A stretch of DNA of 64,000 nucleotides from Streptomyces sp. T12. Its GTDB lineage: Bacteria; Actinomycetota; Actinomycetes; Streptomycetales; Streptomycetaceae. Positions within the stretch are counted from its first letter, which is position 1, and each line of letters starts with the position of its first letter. The position numbers and the translations under genes were made by a program. The notes below the pieces were generated by a model. That model was not told the origin of the DNA, ran no database searches, and worked only from the letters and a program-made list of their open reading frames with translations. This document shows, in pieces, positions 50,143 through 59,810 of the stretch. Where the stretch lies: contig NZ_CP117866.1 in assembly GCF_028736035.1 (NCBI RefSeq), positions 8,349,001 to 8,413,000 of the forward strand, written 5' to 3'.

Positions 50143-51215
50143 CCGCCACCGCCCTACGCCCCACCGCCCGCCCGGAGCTGCTCGCCCTGCTCGGCCGCAC
50201 CCCGGTCGTCCGGGTCACCACCGACCTGCCGCACGCCCACCCCGGATTCTGGGCCAAGCTCGAAGGGCTCGCGGCGGGCGGTATGAAGGCGCGGGCCGCC
50301 GTGTCCATGCTGCTCGGGGCGCGTGAGCGGGGTGAGCTGCGGCCCGGCGCTCCGGTGGTGGAGTCCACCTCCGGCACGCTCGGCATCGGGCTGGCCTTTG
50401 CCGGGCAGGCGCTCGGCCATCCCGTCGTGCTCGTCGGGGACAGCGAACTGGAGCCGTCCATGCGGCAGTTGCTGCGTGCGCACGGGGTGCGGCTGGAGCT
50501 CGTCGACCGACCAGCACCCCAGGGCGGCTGGCAGGCGGCCCGCCTCGGCCGGCTGCGCGAACTGCTCGCCGAACTGCCCGGCGCCTACTGGCCCGACCAG
50601 TACAACAACCCCGACAACACGGCCGGCTACGCCTCCCTGGCCGCCGAACTCGGCGCCCAGCTCGACCACTTGGACGTCCTGGTGTGCAGCGTCGGCACCG
50701 GTGGCCACAGCGCCGGCCTCATCGGCCCGCTGCGCCGGCGCTGGCCCGCGCTCCGGCTCATCGGCGTCGACGCCACCGGCTCCACGATCTTCGGCCAGCC
50801 GGCCCGCCCCCGTCTGATGCGCGGCCTCGGCAGCAGCATCCACCCGCGCAACGTCGCCTACGACGCCTTCGACGAGGTCCACTGGATCGGCCCCGCCGAG
50901 GCCGTGGACAGCTGCCGACGGCTCGCCCGGGGCAGCTTCGTCAGCGGCGGCTGGAGCACCGGCGCCGTCGCGCGGGTCGCCGCCTGGGCGGCCTGCGTGC
51001 ACCCGGGGGCGGTCGTCGCCACCGTGTTCCCGGACGGACCGCACCGCTACCTCGGCACCGTCTACGACGACGACTTCCTCGCCGCCCACGGCCTCGACCT
51101 GGCCGGCGCCGCCACCCGGCCCGTGGAGATACCGCACCCGTACGCCGCCGAGGCGAGCGGGTGGGCGCGGTGCGCGCGAGTCGCCGATCCGCTCTCTCCC
51201 GGAAGGACGCAATGA
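50139..51215 (+). CDS. CysK/SbnA-like PLP-dependent synthase
   Basis: 358 aa, ATGA overlap with the gene before. Fold-type II PLP enzyme: probable Schiff-base Lys in AAGGMKARAAVSML, substrate loop ESTSGTLGIGLAFAG (Thr where CysK has Asn), phosphate-binding CSVGTGGHSAGLI. Such enzymes replace the beta substituent of serine esters, giving cysteine, diaminopropionate or related amino acids. In this setting it probably makes an unusual beta-substituted amino acid for the operon's product. The altered loop argues against a housekeeping cysteine synthase. Confidence 0.82.
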   Translation: MTATALRPTARPELLALLGRTPVVRVTTDLPHAHPGFWAKLEGLAAGGMKARAAVSMLLGARERGELRPGAPVVESTSGTLGIGLAFAGQALGHPVVLVGDSELEPSMRQLLRAHGVRLELVDRPAPQGGWQAARLGRLRELLAELPGAYWPDQYNNPDNTAGYASLAAELGAQLDHLDVLVCSVGTGGHSAGLIGPLRRRWPALRLIGVDATGSTIFGQPARPRLMRGLGSSIHPRNVAYDAFDEVHWIGPAEAVDSCRRLARGSFVSGGWSTGAVARVAAWAACVHPGAVVATVFPDGPHRYLGTVYDDDFLAAHGLDLAGAATRPVEIPHPYAAEASGWARCARVADPLSPGRTQ

Positions 51216-52258
51216 AGGCCCGCCTGCGCACCGTACGTCTCGAACTCGCCGAGCCGCTGCGCATCTCCCGCTCCACCATGACCGCCCGCGACGCCGTGTG
51301 GCTGGGCGTCGAGCACGACGGCGTGACCGGATACGGCGAGGCCGTCAGCAGCGTGTACTACGGGCTGGACGCCGACACGCTCGTACGGCTGATCTCGGCG
51401 GTCGGTCTGGAACGGTTCGCCGATCCCGAGAGCGCCCTGGAGGCCCTGCCCGCGGGGACCGTTGCGTCCGTTCCGCCCGCCGTCACCGCCGCCGTCGAGT
51501 CCGCGCTGCTGGACCTCGTCGGCAAGCGGGACGGTGTGCCCGTCCACCGTCTCCTGGGCGCGGAGACGTCGTTCGGTGCCGCCACCGCACGCACCATCGG
51601 CATCACCTCGCTCGCGCACGCGGCAGCCGAGGCCCGGCGCCTTGCCGCGAGCGGATTCGAGGTCGTCAAGGTGAAGGCGGGCTCGTCCGATGCCGAGGAC
51701 GACGTGGAGCGCGTGCGGGTCATCCGTGACGCGGCCCCTCACGTGCGGCTGCTGCTGGACCCGAACGGGGCCTGGAGCGTGGCCGAGGCCGAGCGTCTGC
51801 TGCCCCGGTTCGCCGCGCTCGGGGTCGAGGCCGTCGAACAGCCGCTGCCGCCCGGTGACCCGGCTGCGCTGGGCGCCCTCGCCGAGAAGTCGCCGCTGCC
51901 CGTCATCGCCGACGAGGACGCGGTGAGTGTGGAGGACGTACGGCGGCTGGCCGGGCGCGTCCACGGCGTCAACGTCAAGCTCGCCAAGTGCGGGGGAGTC
52001 CGGGCAGCCCTGCGGATCGCGGAGTTGATCGAGGGCAGCGGGACGGAGCTGATGCTCGGCTGCCTCACCGCCAGCAGCCTCGGCATCGCGCCCGCCGTCC
52101 ACCTGGCCGACCGGGCCCGCTGGGTCGACCTGGACGGGCATCTGCTGCTTGCGCACGACCCGTGGACGGGGATCGGCGGCGCGGACGGCACCGTACGCAC
52201 AAGTGGCCTCCCTGGGCTGGGAGTCGAGGAGGTGACGGCGTATGAAGACGTGGCGTGA
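51212..52258 (+). CDS. Enolase-superfamily dipeptide epimerase-like enzyme
   Basis: 348 aa, ATGA overlap. Capping domain, then barrel with the KVKAG catalytic Lys motif (GFEVVKVKAGSS), metal ligands in LLLDPNGAW, VEAVEQPL and VIADEDAV, and the second base in GVNVKLAKCGGV. This pattern fits the muconate-lactonising subgroup, especially dipeptide epimerases. It could invert a stereocentre in a dipeptide or amino-acid intermediate made by the ATP-grasp and PLP enzymes. It overlaps the MFS gene by 17 bp. Confidence 0.85.
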   Translation: MKARLRTVRLELAEPLRISRSTMTARDAVWLGVEHDGVTGYGEAVSSVYYGLDADTLVRLISAVGLERFADPESALEALPAGTVASVPPAVTAAVESALLDLVGKRDGVPVHRLLGAETSFGAATARTIGITSLAHAAAEARRLAASGFEVVKVKAGSSDAEDDVERVRVIRDAAPHVRLLLDPNGAWSVAEAERLLPRFAALGVEAVEQPLPPGDPAALGALAEKSPLPVIADEDAVSVEDVRRLAGRVHGVNVKLAKCGGVRAALRIAELIEGSGTELMLGCLTASSLGIAPAVHLADRARWVDLDGHLLLAHDPWTGIGGADGTVRTSGLPGLGVEEVTAYEDVA

Positions 52259-53504
52259 GATGCGGGGCTTCCCGGTCGCCGTCCAGCTCCTGCTCGTCAA
52301 CCAGCTCGGCGTCAACACCGGCTTCTACCTGCTCATCCCGTACCTCGCCACCCACCTCGGCGAGAACCTGGGCATGTCGGCGGCGGTCGTCGGGATCGTC
52401 CTCGGCGTGCGGAATCTGAGCCAGCAGGGCCTGTTCATCATCGGCGGCTCGGCGTCGGACCGGCTCGGGGCGCGCGGCGTCATCATCGCCGGGTGCGCCC
52501 TGCGGACCGTCGGCTTCGGGCTGTTCGCGCTCGGCGACGGGCTGCCGGTGCTGCTGGCCGCGTCCGTGCTCAGCGGGCTCGCGGGGGCGCTGTTCAACCC
52601 GGCCGTGCGGGCGTATCTGGCGCAGGAGGCGGGGGAGCGGAAGGCGGAGGTGTTCGCGCTGTTCAACGTCTTCGCGACCACCGGCGCGCTCATCGGGCCG
52701 CTGCTGGGCAGCGCCCTGCTGCTCGTCGACTTCCGTACCTCCGCGCTGACCGCCGCCGGGATCTTCGCGGTGCTCACCGTGGCGCAGGCCCTCGTCCTGC
52801 CCGCGCGCAAGGTCGAGCCGAGCGGCAGCGGTGTCCTCGGGGACTGGCGCGAGGTGCTCGGCAACCGGGCCTTCCTGGCGTTCGCGCTCGCCATGGTCGG
52901 CATGTTCACCCTGGAGAACCAGCTCTACCTGCTGCTGCCCGACGGGGCCCGGGAGGCCACCGGCTGGGACGGCGCGGCGGGCATCGTCTTCCTCGTCGGT
53001 ACGGTGGCCAACCTGGCGCTTCAGCTGAGAATCACCAGGCGCCTCAAGTCCCGTGGCGACAGGGCGCGTTGGATCGCCCTCGGCCTCGCGGTGATGGGGC
53101 TGGCCTTCCTGCCGCCGGCCCTGGTGGCGGGCGCGGGGTCTCCCGGCTGGCTCGACGCCGGGCCCGTGCTGCTCGGCGCGCTGCTGCTCTACCTCGGCGT
53201 CATGGTCGCCTCACCGTTCGTCATGGAGCTGATCCCGCGCTTCGGGCGGCCCGAGCTGACCGGCACCTACTTCGGGATCTTCTACGTCGTCTCCGGAATC
53301 GCCGCGGCCGTGGGCAACACCGTCGTCGGGTGGGCCATGGACGCGGGGGAGAGCGGGGGCCATGCGTGGCTTCCGTGGCTGTGCTGTGCCGCGTTCGGGC
53401 TGGCCTCGGCGGGCGGCGTGGCCTGGCTGCACCGGCGCGGGGCACTGCCCGGGGACCCGGTCCCGACGGCTCCTGCGCAGGCCGGAGAGAGGAGCACGGC
53501 GTGA
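52242..53504 (+). CDS. MFS transporter (probable product exporter)
   Basis: 420 aa, about twelve transmembrane segments with the MFS signature between helices 2 and 3 (GGSASDRLGARGVIIAGCAL). It starts inside the epimerase gene. Multidrug-type exporter family; in this operon, between biosynthetic enzymes and an ABC importer, it is the natural candidate to export the small-molecule product. Confidence 0.85.
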   Translation: MKTWREMRGFPVAVQLLLVNQLGVNTGFYLLIPYLATHLGENLGMSAAVVGIVLGVRNLSQQGLFIIGGSASDRLGARGVIIAGCALRTVGFGLFALGDGLPVLLAASVLSGLAGALFNPAVRAYLAQEAGERKAEVFALFNVFATTGALIGPLLGSALLLVDFRTSALTAAGIFAVLTVAQALVLPARKVEPSGSGVLGDWREVLGNRAFLAFALAMVGMFTLENQLYLLLPDGAREATGWDGAAGIVFLVGTVANLALQLRITRRLKSRGDRARWIALGLAVMGLAFLPPALVAGAGSPGWLDAGPVLLGALLLYLGVMVASPFVMELIPRFGRPELTGTYFGIFYVVSGIAAAVGNTVVGWAMDAGESGGHAWLPWLCCAAFGLASAGGVAWLHRRGALPGDPVPTAPAQAGERSTA

Positions 53505-54877
53505 GTGCGGTGCGCGAAGGAGGCGAGGCGGAGCGGGGCGTGGTCGACGGCCGGGAGAGCGGTGGTCGAGGCGCCGCCGTCACCGGGCCGGGCGTCCGGG
53601 AGGCGGGCGTGGCCGAGTGCTCGGTGCCGAGCGCGGTGGCGGGCTCGCGGACAGGTGTGGTGCGGGGCGTGGCCGCCGGGTTGGGTGGCCGGGAGGGGGA
53701 TGTGGCCGTTGTGGCGGGGGGCGGGGAGGGCAGCGTCGATACCGGCGCGCCGACCGGCGGGTGGGCGAGCGGTGGTCGAGGCGCCGCCGTCACTGGGCCG
53801 GGCGTCCGGGAGGCGGGCGTGGCCGAGTGCTCGGTGCCGAGCGCGGTGGCGGGCTCGCGGACAGGTGTGGTGCGGGGCGTGGCGGCCGGGTTGGGTGGCC
53901 GGGAGGTGGATGTGGCCGTTGTGGCGGGGGGCGGGGAGGGCAGCGTCGATACCGGCGCGCCGACCGGCGGGTGGGCGAGCGGTGGTCGAGGCGCCGCCGT
54001 CACCGGGCCGGGCGTCCGGGAGGTGGATGTGGCCGTCGCGGCGGGGGGCGAGGAAGGCAGCGTCGATACCGGCGCGGCGACCGGCAGTCGCAACCTCCTC
54101 ACCGACAATCCCGCCCTGTACGAGGCCCGCTTCCCCGACCCCGACCGGCTCGCCGGACGCTGGGCCGAGGACTGCCTGCGCCGCCACGGCGCCGGGCCGC
54201 GGGCCCTCGACATGGGCTGCGGCACCGGTCGCGACGCCGCGCACCTGCATGGCGCCGGCCGTACGGTGACCGGCGCCGACCTCTCCGAGGCGATGCTGGC
54301 GCACGCCCGCGTCCACCACCCGGGGCCGGCGTACGTCAGGGCCGACCTGCACGGCTTCGACCTGGGCCGGTCCGCCTTCGACGCGGTCGTCTGCCTGGAC
54401 AGCTCCCTGCTGTACTGCCACACCAACGACCAGCTCGACGGCTTCCTCGCCTCCTGCCGCCGCGCCCTCGCACCGGGCGGGCTGCTGGTCGCGGAGATGC
54501 GCAACGGGGCGTACTTCCTGGGCCGTACGGACCTCCTCGACGCCCCGTCCGTCAACGCCTTCAGCTGGCAGGGCACCGCCTACCGGTCCACCACCACCCT
54601 GAGCGTCGACCGCACCGCCCAACTCCTGCGCCGTACCCGCGTATGGACGGCCGCCGACGGCGCCGACGGGGCACCGCCCGTCGAACAGCGCTCCGCCTGG
54701 CGGCTGCTGTTCCCGCAGGAGCTGCGCCACTTCCTCGCCGCGCACGGCTTCGAGGTCCTCGAACTGCACGACGGACCCGGGCCGCGGACCGAACCACCGT
54801 GGCGGCAGGGCGAGTTGCCCGGCGTCACCACCGACGCGGACCGACTGCACGTCGTCGCGCGCCTGCACACCATCTGA
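53501..54877 (+). CDS. SAM-dependent methyltransferase with repetitive N-terminal extension
   Basis: 458 aa from GTG 53501, which overlaps the MFS stop (GTGA) and has GAGGAG upstream. Residues ~190-458 are a class I methyltransferase: ALDMGCGTGRDAAHLHGAG (SAM loop), GADLSEAMLAHAR, FDAVVCLDSSLLY. Residues ~20-190 are a Gly/Val/Ala-rich tandem repeat of 70 aa (GGRGAAVTGPGVREAGVAEC begins each unit), present 2.5 times. That part has no known fold and probably arose by slippage of a 210-bp unit. Predicted role: methylation of the operon's product. Confidence 0.8.
   Translation: MSAVREGGEAERGVVDGRESGGRGAAVTGPGVREAGVAECSVPSAVAGSRTGVVRGVAAGLGGREGDVAVVAGGGEGSVDTGAPTGGWASGGRGAAVTGPGVREAGVAECSVPSAVAGSRTGVVRGVAAGLGGREVDVAVVAGGGEGSVDTGAPTGGWASGGRGAAVTGPGVREVDVAVAAGGEEGSVDTGAATGSRNLLTDNPALYEARFPDPDRLAGRWAEDCLRRHGAGPRALDMGCGTGRDAAHLHGAGRTVTGADLSEAMLAHARVHHPGPAYVRADLHGFDLGRSAFDAVVCLDSSLLYCHTNDQLDGFLASCRRALAPGGLLVAEMRNGAYFLGRTDLLDAPSVNAFSWQGTAYRSTTTLSVDRTAQLLRRTRVWTAADGADGAPPVEQRSAWRLLFPQELRHFLAAHGFEVLELHDGPGPRTEPPWRQGELPGVTTDADRLHVVARLHTI
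53561..54082 (+). repeat. 210-bp in-frame tandem repeat (about 2.5 copies)
   Basis: Units start GGTGGTCGAGGCGCCGCCGT at 53561, 53771 and 53981. Units 1 and 2 are nearly identical, differing at a few bases. Unit 3 has lost its middle by deletion between two CCGGGAGG words. Confidence 0.9.
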
Positions 54878-54902
54878 GCCGAAGCACCAGTAAGGACCAG
54901 TC

Positions 54903-56468
54903 ATGTACGACGAACGATTTCCCGGCCTGCGCCGCCGCGGCTTCCTCGCCGCCACCTCGGGCGCTGCCGCCCTCGCCCTCGTCGGCTGCGGCAGCGGCAC
55001 GGACGACAAGGCGGCCGGCGGCTCCGGCACCCCGAAGCGCGGCGGGCGGCTGCGTGCCGCGTTCGCCGGCGGCGGTGCGAGCGAGACCCTCGACCCGCAC
55101 CTGGCCAACCTCTTCGCCGACGTCGCCCGCGCCAAGGCGCTCTTCGACAAGCTCGCCGACTACGGCGCCGACCTCGCAGCCCAGCCCCGCCTCGCCGAGA
55201 AGTGGGAGTCCAACAAGACCCTGGACCGCTGGCAGGTGACGCTGCGTCAGGCCACTTTCCATGACGGGAAGCCGGTCACCGCCAAGGACGTCCTGTACAG
55301 CTACCGCCGTATCGCCGACCCCAAGCAGGCGTTCCGTGCCAAGGCGTCCCTGGAGCCCATCGACCTCGACGCCAGCCGTGCCACCGGCGAGCGGAGCATC
55401 GAGTTCGTGCTGAAGCGGCCGACCGCCGAATTCCCCAACATCCTGGCCGCGTTCGGCGCGTACATCGTCCCGGAGAACGCCACCGAGTTCGACGCCAAGC
55501 CGATCGGCTCCGGCCCCTTCCGGTTCGTCTCCTTCGCCCCCGGCCGCTCCGCCGTCTTCCGCCGCAACGACGACTACTGGGAGGGCGCCCCGCTCCTCGA
55601 CGAGGTCGAGTTCGTCGTCGCCAACGAGGAGTCCGCCCGTGTCAACGCCCTCCTCGGCGGCCAGGTCGAGTACGCGCACGAGCTCAACCCCACCACCGCC
55701 CGCGCCCACGAGGGCCGGGGCCAGATCGAGATCGTGCGGCTGCGCAACAGCGCCATGCAGGCCTTCTGCATGAAGACCGACCGGGCGCCCTTCGACGACA
55801 AGCGGGTCCGCGAGGCCTTCTTCCTGATCGCCGACCGCCAGGAACTCGTCGACGGCGCGCTGTCCGGCGCGGGCGAGGTCGGCAACGACCTGTTCGGCAA
55901 GGGGTACGAGTACTACGCCGCCGATCTGCCGCAGCGCGAGCAGGACCTCGACCGTGCCCGCGCCCTGCTGAAGAAGGCCGGTGCCGAGAAGCTGAAGGTC
56001 ACCCTGGACACCTCGGCCGTCGCCGCCGGGTTCACCGAGGCCGCCGGCATCTTCCGCGACCAGGCCGCCAAGGCGGGCGTCACGATCGACGTGAAGATGG
56101 GCAGCAAGGACTCCTACTGGAGCGACATCCTCGACAACGGCACTCTGTGCTGCTACCGCTCCGGCGCCATGCCCATCGAGGCCCACCTCTCCCAGCGCCT
56201 GCTCACCGACTCCACCACCAACGCCACCAAGTGGCGGCACAAGGACTTCGACGCCCTCTACCAGCAGGCCCAGTCCACCCGTGACAAGACCGAGCGGGCC
56301 GCCGTCTACGAGCGGATGCAGCGCCGTCTGTACGCCGAGGGCGGCTTCCTCATCTGGGGGTTCGCGGACTGGATCATCGGAACGGCGCGGACGGTGAAGG
56401 GAGTGGAGACGAAGGCCCCCGCCAACACCCTCGACTGGGCCCGCTTCGACAAGGTGTGGCTCGCGTGA
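54903..56468 (+). CDS. Peptide/nickel-type ABC substrate-binding lipoprotein (Tat-type signal)
   Basis: 521 aa with TAAGGA upstream. Twin-Arg signal with lipobox (LRRRGFLAATSGAAALALVG then C), then a solute-binding family 5 fold (RGGRLRAAFAGGGASETLDP, DGKPVTAKDVLYSYRRI, PIGSGPFRFVSFAPGRSAVF). Family 5 receptors bind peptides, nickel complexes or opine-type metallophores. With the permeases and ATPase downstream it should retrieve the metal-loaded product or a related peptide. Confidence 0.88.
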   Translation: MYDERFPGLRRRGFLAATSGAAALALVGCGSGTDDKAAGGSGTPKRGGRLRAAFAGGGASETLDPHLANLFADVARAKALFDKLADYGADLAAQPRLAEKWESNKTLDRWQVTLRQATFHDGKPVTAKDVLYSYRRIADPKQAFRAKASLEPIDLDASRATGERSIEFVLKRPTAEFPNILAAFGAYIVPENATEFDAKPIGSGPFRFVSFAPGRSAVFRRNDDYWEGAPLLDEVEFVVANEESARVNALLGGQVEYAHELNPTTARAHEGRGQIEIVRLRNSAMQAFCMKTDRAPFDDKRVREAFFLIADRQELVDGALSGAGEVGNDLFGKGYEYYAADLPQREQDLDRARALLKKAGAEKLKVTLDTSAVAAGFTEAAGIFRDQAAKAGVTIDVKMGSKDSYWSDILDNGTLCCYRSGAMPIEAHLSQRLLTDSTTNATKWRHKDFDALYQQAQSTRDKTERAAVYERMQRRLYAEGGFLIWGFADWIIGTARTVKGVETKAPANTLDWARFDKVWLA

Positions 56469-57424
56469 GGATGAGCCCCCTGCGCTCTTTCGTCGCCCGG
56501 CGCCTGCTCCTCGGTGTCGCGCAGACCGTGGCCGTCGTGCTGCTGGTCTTCGCGCTCACCGAGGCGCTGCCGGGCGACGCGGCGGTGGCCCTCGCGGGCG
56601 ACCAGCCGGACCCCGCGCGCATCGCCGCGATCCGCGAGGCGATGGACCTGGACCGGCCGGCGTACCAACGGCTGGCCGACTGGGCGACCGGCCTGCTGCA
56701 CGGCGACTTCGGCACGTCGCTGGCCTCCGGCCGCCCGGTCACGCAGTACATCGCCGACGGCTTCGGGCCGACCCTGCTCCTGGCCGCGCTCACCGTCGCC
56801 CTGCTGGTCCCCCTCGGCTTCGGTCTCGGCGTGCTCGCCGCCCGCCACGAGGGAGGGCTGATCGACCGGCTGGTCAGCTCGGTGACGCTGGCCGTGTACG
56901 CGGTCCCCGAGTTCGCCCTCGGGGTGCTGCTGGTGACGGTCCTCGCCCTGAAGCTGGCCTGGCTGCCACCGACGGCGGTCGGCTACGGCACCGACCTGCT
57001 CGCCCATCCGGCGGCCCTGATCCTGCCGGTGCTGGTCCTGCTCTCCCGCCCGGTGTGCTCCCTGTCCCGCCTGGTGCGGGCCGGCATGGTCGACGCCCTC
57101 GCCTCCCCCTACGCCGCCCACGCCCGCCGCTACGGCGTCCCCGGCGCCCGCGTCCGCTACACCCACGCCCTGCCGAACGCCCTCGCCCCGGCCGCACAGC
57201 AACTCGCCCGCACCGTCGACTGGTTGCTGTGCGGGGTGATCGTGGTCGAGGCGCTCTTCGTGATCCCGGGACTGGGCACGGTCCTCCTCAACGCCGTGGC
57301 CGAACGCGACGTACCGGTGGTGCAGGGGCTCGCCGTGGTGTTCGGGGTGCTGACGGTCGTGCTCAACCTCGGGGCCGATCTGGTGGCCCATCGGCTCACG
57401 CCCCGTGCGGGGGTGGCCGCATGA
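56465..57424 (+). CDS. ABC permease, DppB/NikB type
   Basis: 319 aa from GTG 56465 (GTGA overlap); ATG 56471 is an alternative. About six transmembrane segments, DppB-type N-terminus (RSFVARRLLLGVAQTVAVVL), EAA loop YAAHARRYGVPGARVRYTHA. Partner of the following permease. Confidence 0.87.
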   Translation: MRMSPLRSFVARRLLLGVAQTVAVVLLVFALTEALPGDAAVALAGDQPDPARIAAIREAMDLDRPAYQRLADWATGLLHGDFGTSLASGRPVTQYIADGFGPTLLLAALTVALLVPLGFGLGVLAARHEGGLIDRLVSSVTLAVYAVPEFALGVLLVTVLALKLAWLPPTAVGYGTDLLAHPAALILPVLVLLSRPVCSLSRLVRAGMVDALASPYAAHARRYGVPGARVRYTHALPNALAPAAQQLARTVDWLLCGVIVVEALFVIPGLGTVLLNAVAERDVPVVQGLAVVFGVLTVVLNLGADLVAHRLTPRAGVAA

Positions 57425-58251
57425 GGACGCATCGCCGTTTCGCGCTCGGCCTCACCGTCATCGCCGTCCCCCTCGTACTCGCCCTCCTCGGACCGCTGTT
57501 CACCGGGGACCCCGGGCCCCGCGCCACGTCCTTCACCCTCGGCGGCGGCCACTGGCTCGGCACCGACTTCGTCGGCCGTGACGTGTGGCAGCAGGTCCTG
57601 CTGGGCGGCCGTACGGTCGTCCTCACCGCCCTCGCCGCCACCGCACTCGGCTACCTCGTCGCCGTCCCGGTCGCGCTCGTCAGTGCGCTCACCCGCCTGC
57701 GGTGGCTGGAGGAACTGCTGATGCGGCCGCTGGACGTGCTGCTCGCAGTGCCGTCGCTGCTGCTGATCCTGCTGGTGGCCTCCGTGCTCTCGCCGGGCGC
57801 CGCCGGGCTGGCGCTGCTCGTGGCCCTGGTGAACGTGCCCGACGCGGCCCGGATCGTGCGGGCGGCGGCGGGGGAGGCCGCGGCGCGCCCCGCTGTCGAG
57901 GCGCTGCGCATGCAGGGGGAGACCTGGTGGCGGATCGCCGTCGGCTACGTCGGCCGGTCGGCGCTGCGCACCCTCGCCGCCGACGCGGGCATCCGGCTGA
58001 CCGGCGTGCTGTACCTGGTGTCGACGGCCGCGTTCCTCGGCGTCGGCGTCGCGCCGGACGCCGCCGACTGGGCGGTCATGGTCGACCGCAACCGCACCGG
58101 CCTGTTCGTGCAGCCCTGGGCCGTGGTGGTGCCCGCGCTGCTGATCGTGGCGCTGACGATGGGCACCAACCTGCTCTTCGACGCCGCGCTGGAGAAGAAG
58201 GCCGTCCTGGAGAAGAAGGCCGCCCTTGAGAAGAAAGGACGACGCCGGTGA
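57421..58251 (+). CDS. ABC permease, DppC/NikC type, with LEKKA repeat tail
   Basis: 276 aa, ATGA overlap with the preceding gene. Six predicted membrane segments, typical GTDFVGRDVWQQVLLGGRT and EAA region AAARPAVEALRMQGETWWRI. The C-terminus ends in three LEKKA-like repeats (18-nt tandem units at 58189-58237), an unusual basic/acidic coiled-coil tail next to the ATPase gene start. Confidence 0.87.
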   Translation: MRTHRRFALGLTVIAVPLVLALLGPLFTGDPGPRATSFTLGGGHWLGTDFVGRDVWQQVLLGGRTVVLTALAATALGYLVAVPVALVSALTRLRWLEELLMRPLDVLLAVPSLLLILLVASVLSPGAAGLALLVALVNVPDAARIVRAAAGEAAARPAVEALRMQGETWWRIAVGYVGRSALRTLAADAGIRLTGVLYLVSTAAFLGVGVAPDAADWAVMVDRNRTGLFVQPWAVVVPALLIVALTMGTNLLFDAALEKKAVLEKKAALEKKGRRR

Positions 58252-59810
58252 GCCGGGCAGAGGATGCGGTGGTCGCCGAGATCCGCGACCTCCGCGTCGA
58301 GATCGACGGCCGCGCGCTCGTCGACGGCGTGCACGTGCGCGTGCTGCCCGGGAAGGTGACCGCCCTGGTCGGCGCCTCCGGCAGCGGCAAGACCACGACG
58401 GGCCTCGCACTGCTGGGGGAGTACCCGCCCGGCGCCCGCGTCACGGGCGAGATACGGCGCACCGGGGACGGCCCGGTGGGTTACGTCCCCCAGCACCCCG
58501 CCGCCGTCCTCAACCCGGCCCGCCGGGTCGGCGCGCTGCTGCACGACATCGCCCGCCCGCAGGTCCGTCACCTGCCCCGCGCCGAACGCCGTGCGGCAGC
58601 CCGCCAACTGGTCCTGCGCGCCCTGACTGACGCCCAACTGCCGGACGGCGCACCCCTGTTGCGTCGCCACCCCCACCAGCTCTCCGGCGGCCAGCAGCAA
58701 CGCGTCGTCCTCGCCCAGGCCCTGCTGCTCGGCGCCCGCGTCATCGTCGCCGACGAACCCACCACCGGCCAGGACGCGTTGACCAAGAGCCGGATCGTCG
58801 AGCAGCTGGCGGCGGTGGCGGCACGCGGCATCGCGGTCGTCCTGCTCAGCCACGACCTGGACGTCGTACGCGCCCTCGCCGACGAGGTCCTCGTCATGCG
58901 CGCGGGCCGGGTCGTCGAGTCGGGCCCGGTGGAGCGGCTGTGGGCGGCGCCCCGGCACGAGTGGACGCGCCGACTGCTCGACGAGCAGCGTGCGGCCCAG
59001 CAGGGTGCGCAGAGCGCAGGTTCCAGCCAACCAGTCCTGGAAATACGGGACTTGACCGCCGTGCACGATCGCCGGACCGCCGTCCTGCACGCCCCGCACC
59101 TCGCTCTGCACCCCGGCGAGTGCCTGGCCGTGGTCGGCCGCTCCGGCAGCGGCAAGACCACGCTGGCCCGCTGCCTCGCCGGCCTCCACCGCGACCACGA
59201 CGGCGAGATCCTGCTCGACGGCTCGCCGCTCCCGCGCAGCCTGCGCCACCGCGACCGCGCCCAACTGGCCGCCGTGCAGTACGTCTTCCAGGACGCCCGC
59301 GCCGCCTTCGACGAGCACCGGCCCGTGCTGCAGCAGGTGGCCCGTACGGCGGTACGGCTGCGCGGCGCCGATGAACGGGCGGCCACGGACGAGGCGTCGG
59401 CCACCCTGAACCGCCTCGGCCTGGCAGCGGACCTGACCCGCCGCCGCCCCGGCGAACTCTCCGGCGGCGAACTCCAGCGCGCCGCCCTCGCCCGTGCCCT
59501 GCTCGCCCGTCCCCGGGTGCTGATCTGCGACGAGGTCACCTCCGGTCTGGACACGGTCACCCGGCGCGGCATCCTCGACGTCCTCGCGGGCCTGGTCGGC
59601 GAGGGCGACGATCTGTCCCTCGTGCTCATCACCCACGACCTGGACACGGCACGCCTGGCGCACCGCATCGCCGTACTGGACGCGGGCGAACTGGTCGAAC
59701 AGGGGGCGGCGCACCGGATCCTGACGAAGCCCCGGCATCCGTTCACGATCTCTCTCATGGAGACGACGGAGCGCCTGGAGGCGGGGGCCGGGCCGGGGAT
59801 CCGCGGATGA
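58248..59810 (+). CDS. Fused double ABC ATPase, DppD-DppF/NikD-NikE type
   Basis: 520 aa from GTG (GTGA overlap). Two complete nucleotide-binding domains: GASGSGKTTTGLALL, LSGGQQQRVVLAQA, VIVADEPTTG and, in the second, GRSGSGKTTLARCLA, LSGGELQRAALARA, VLICDEVTSG, with switch His in both (LLSHDLDVV, LITHDLDTA). It energises the peptide/nickel-type importer. Last gene of the operon, followed by a strong hairpin. Confidence 0.9.
   Translation: MSRAEDAVVAEIRDLRVEIDGRALVDGVHVRVLPGKVTALVGASGSGKTTTGLALLGEYPPGARVTGEIRRTGDGPVGYVPQHPAAVLNPARRVGALLHDIARPQVRHLPRAERRAAARQLVLRALTDAQLPDGAPLLRRHPHQLSGGQQQRVVLAQALLLGARVIVADEPTTGQDALTKSRIVEQLAAVAARGIAVVLLSHDLDVVRALADEVLVMRAGRVVESGPVERLWAAPRHEWTRRLLDEQRAAQQGAQSAGSSQPVLEIRDLTAVHDRRTAVLHAPHLALHPGECLAVVGRSGSGKTTLARCLAGLHRDHDGEILLDGSPLPRSLRHRDRAQLAAVQYVFQDARAAFDEHRPVLQQVARTAVRLRGADERAATDEASATLNRLGLAADLTRRRPGELSGGELQRAALARALLARPRVLICDEVTSGLDTVTRRGILDVLAGLVGEGDDLSLVLITHDLDTARLAHRIAVLDAGELVEQGAAHRILTKPRHPFTISLMETTERLEAGAGPGIRG

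Noticed and set aside
53561..54082. Possible CRISPR-like repeat array
   Set aside because: Units are 210 bp, contiguous, without spacers and in coding frame.
53282..55150. 622-aa minus-strand frame across the repeat region
   Set aside because: Antisense read of the 210-bp tandem repeat and methyltransferase; repeats stay open in several frames because they are GC-rich.
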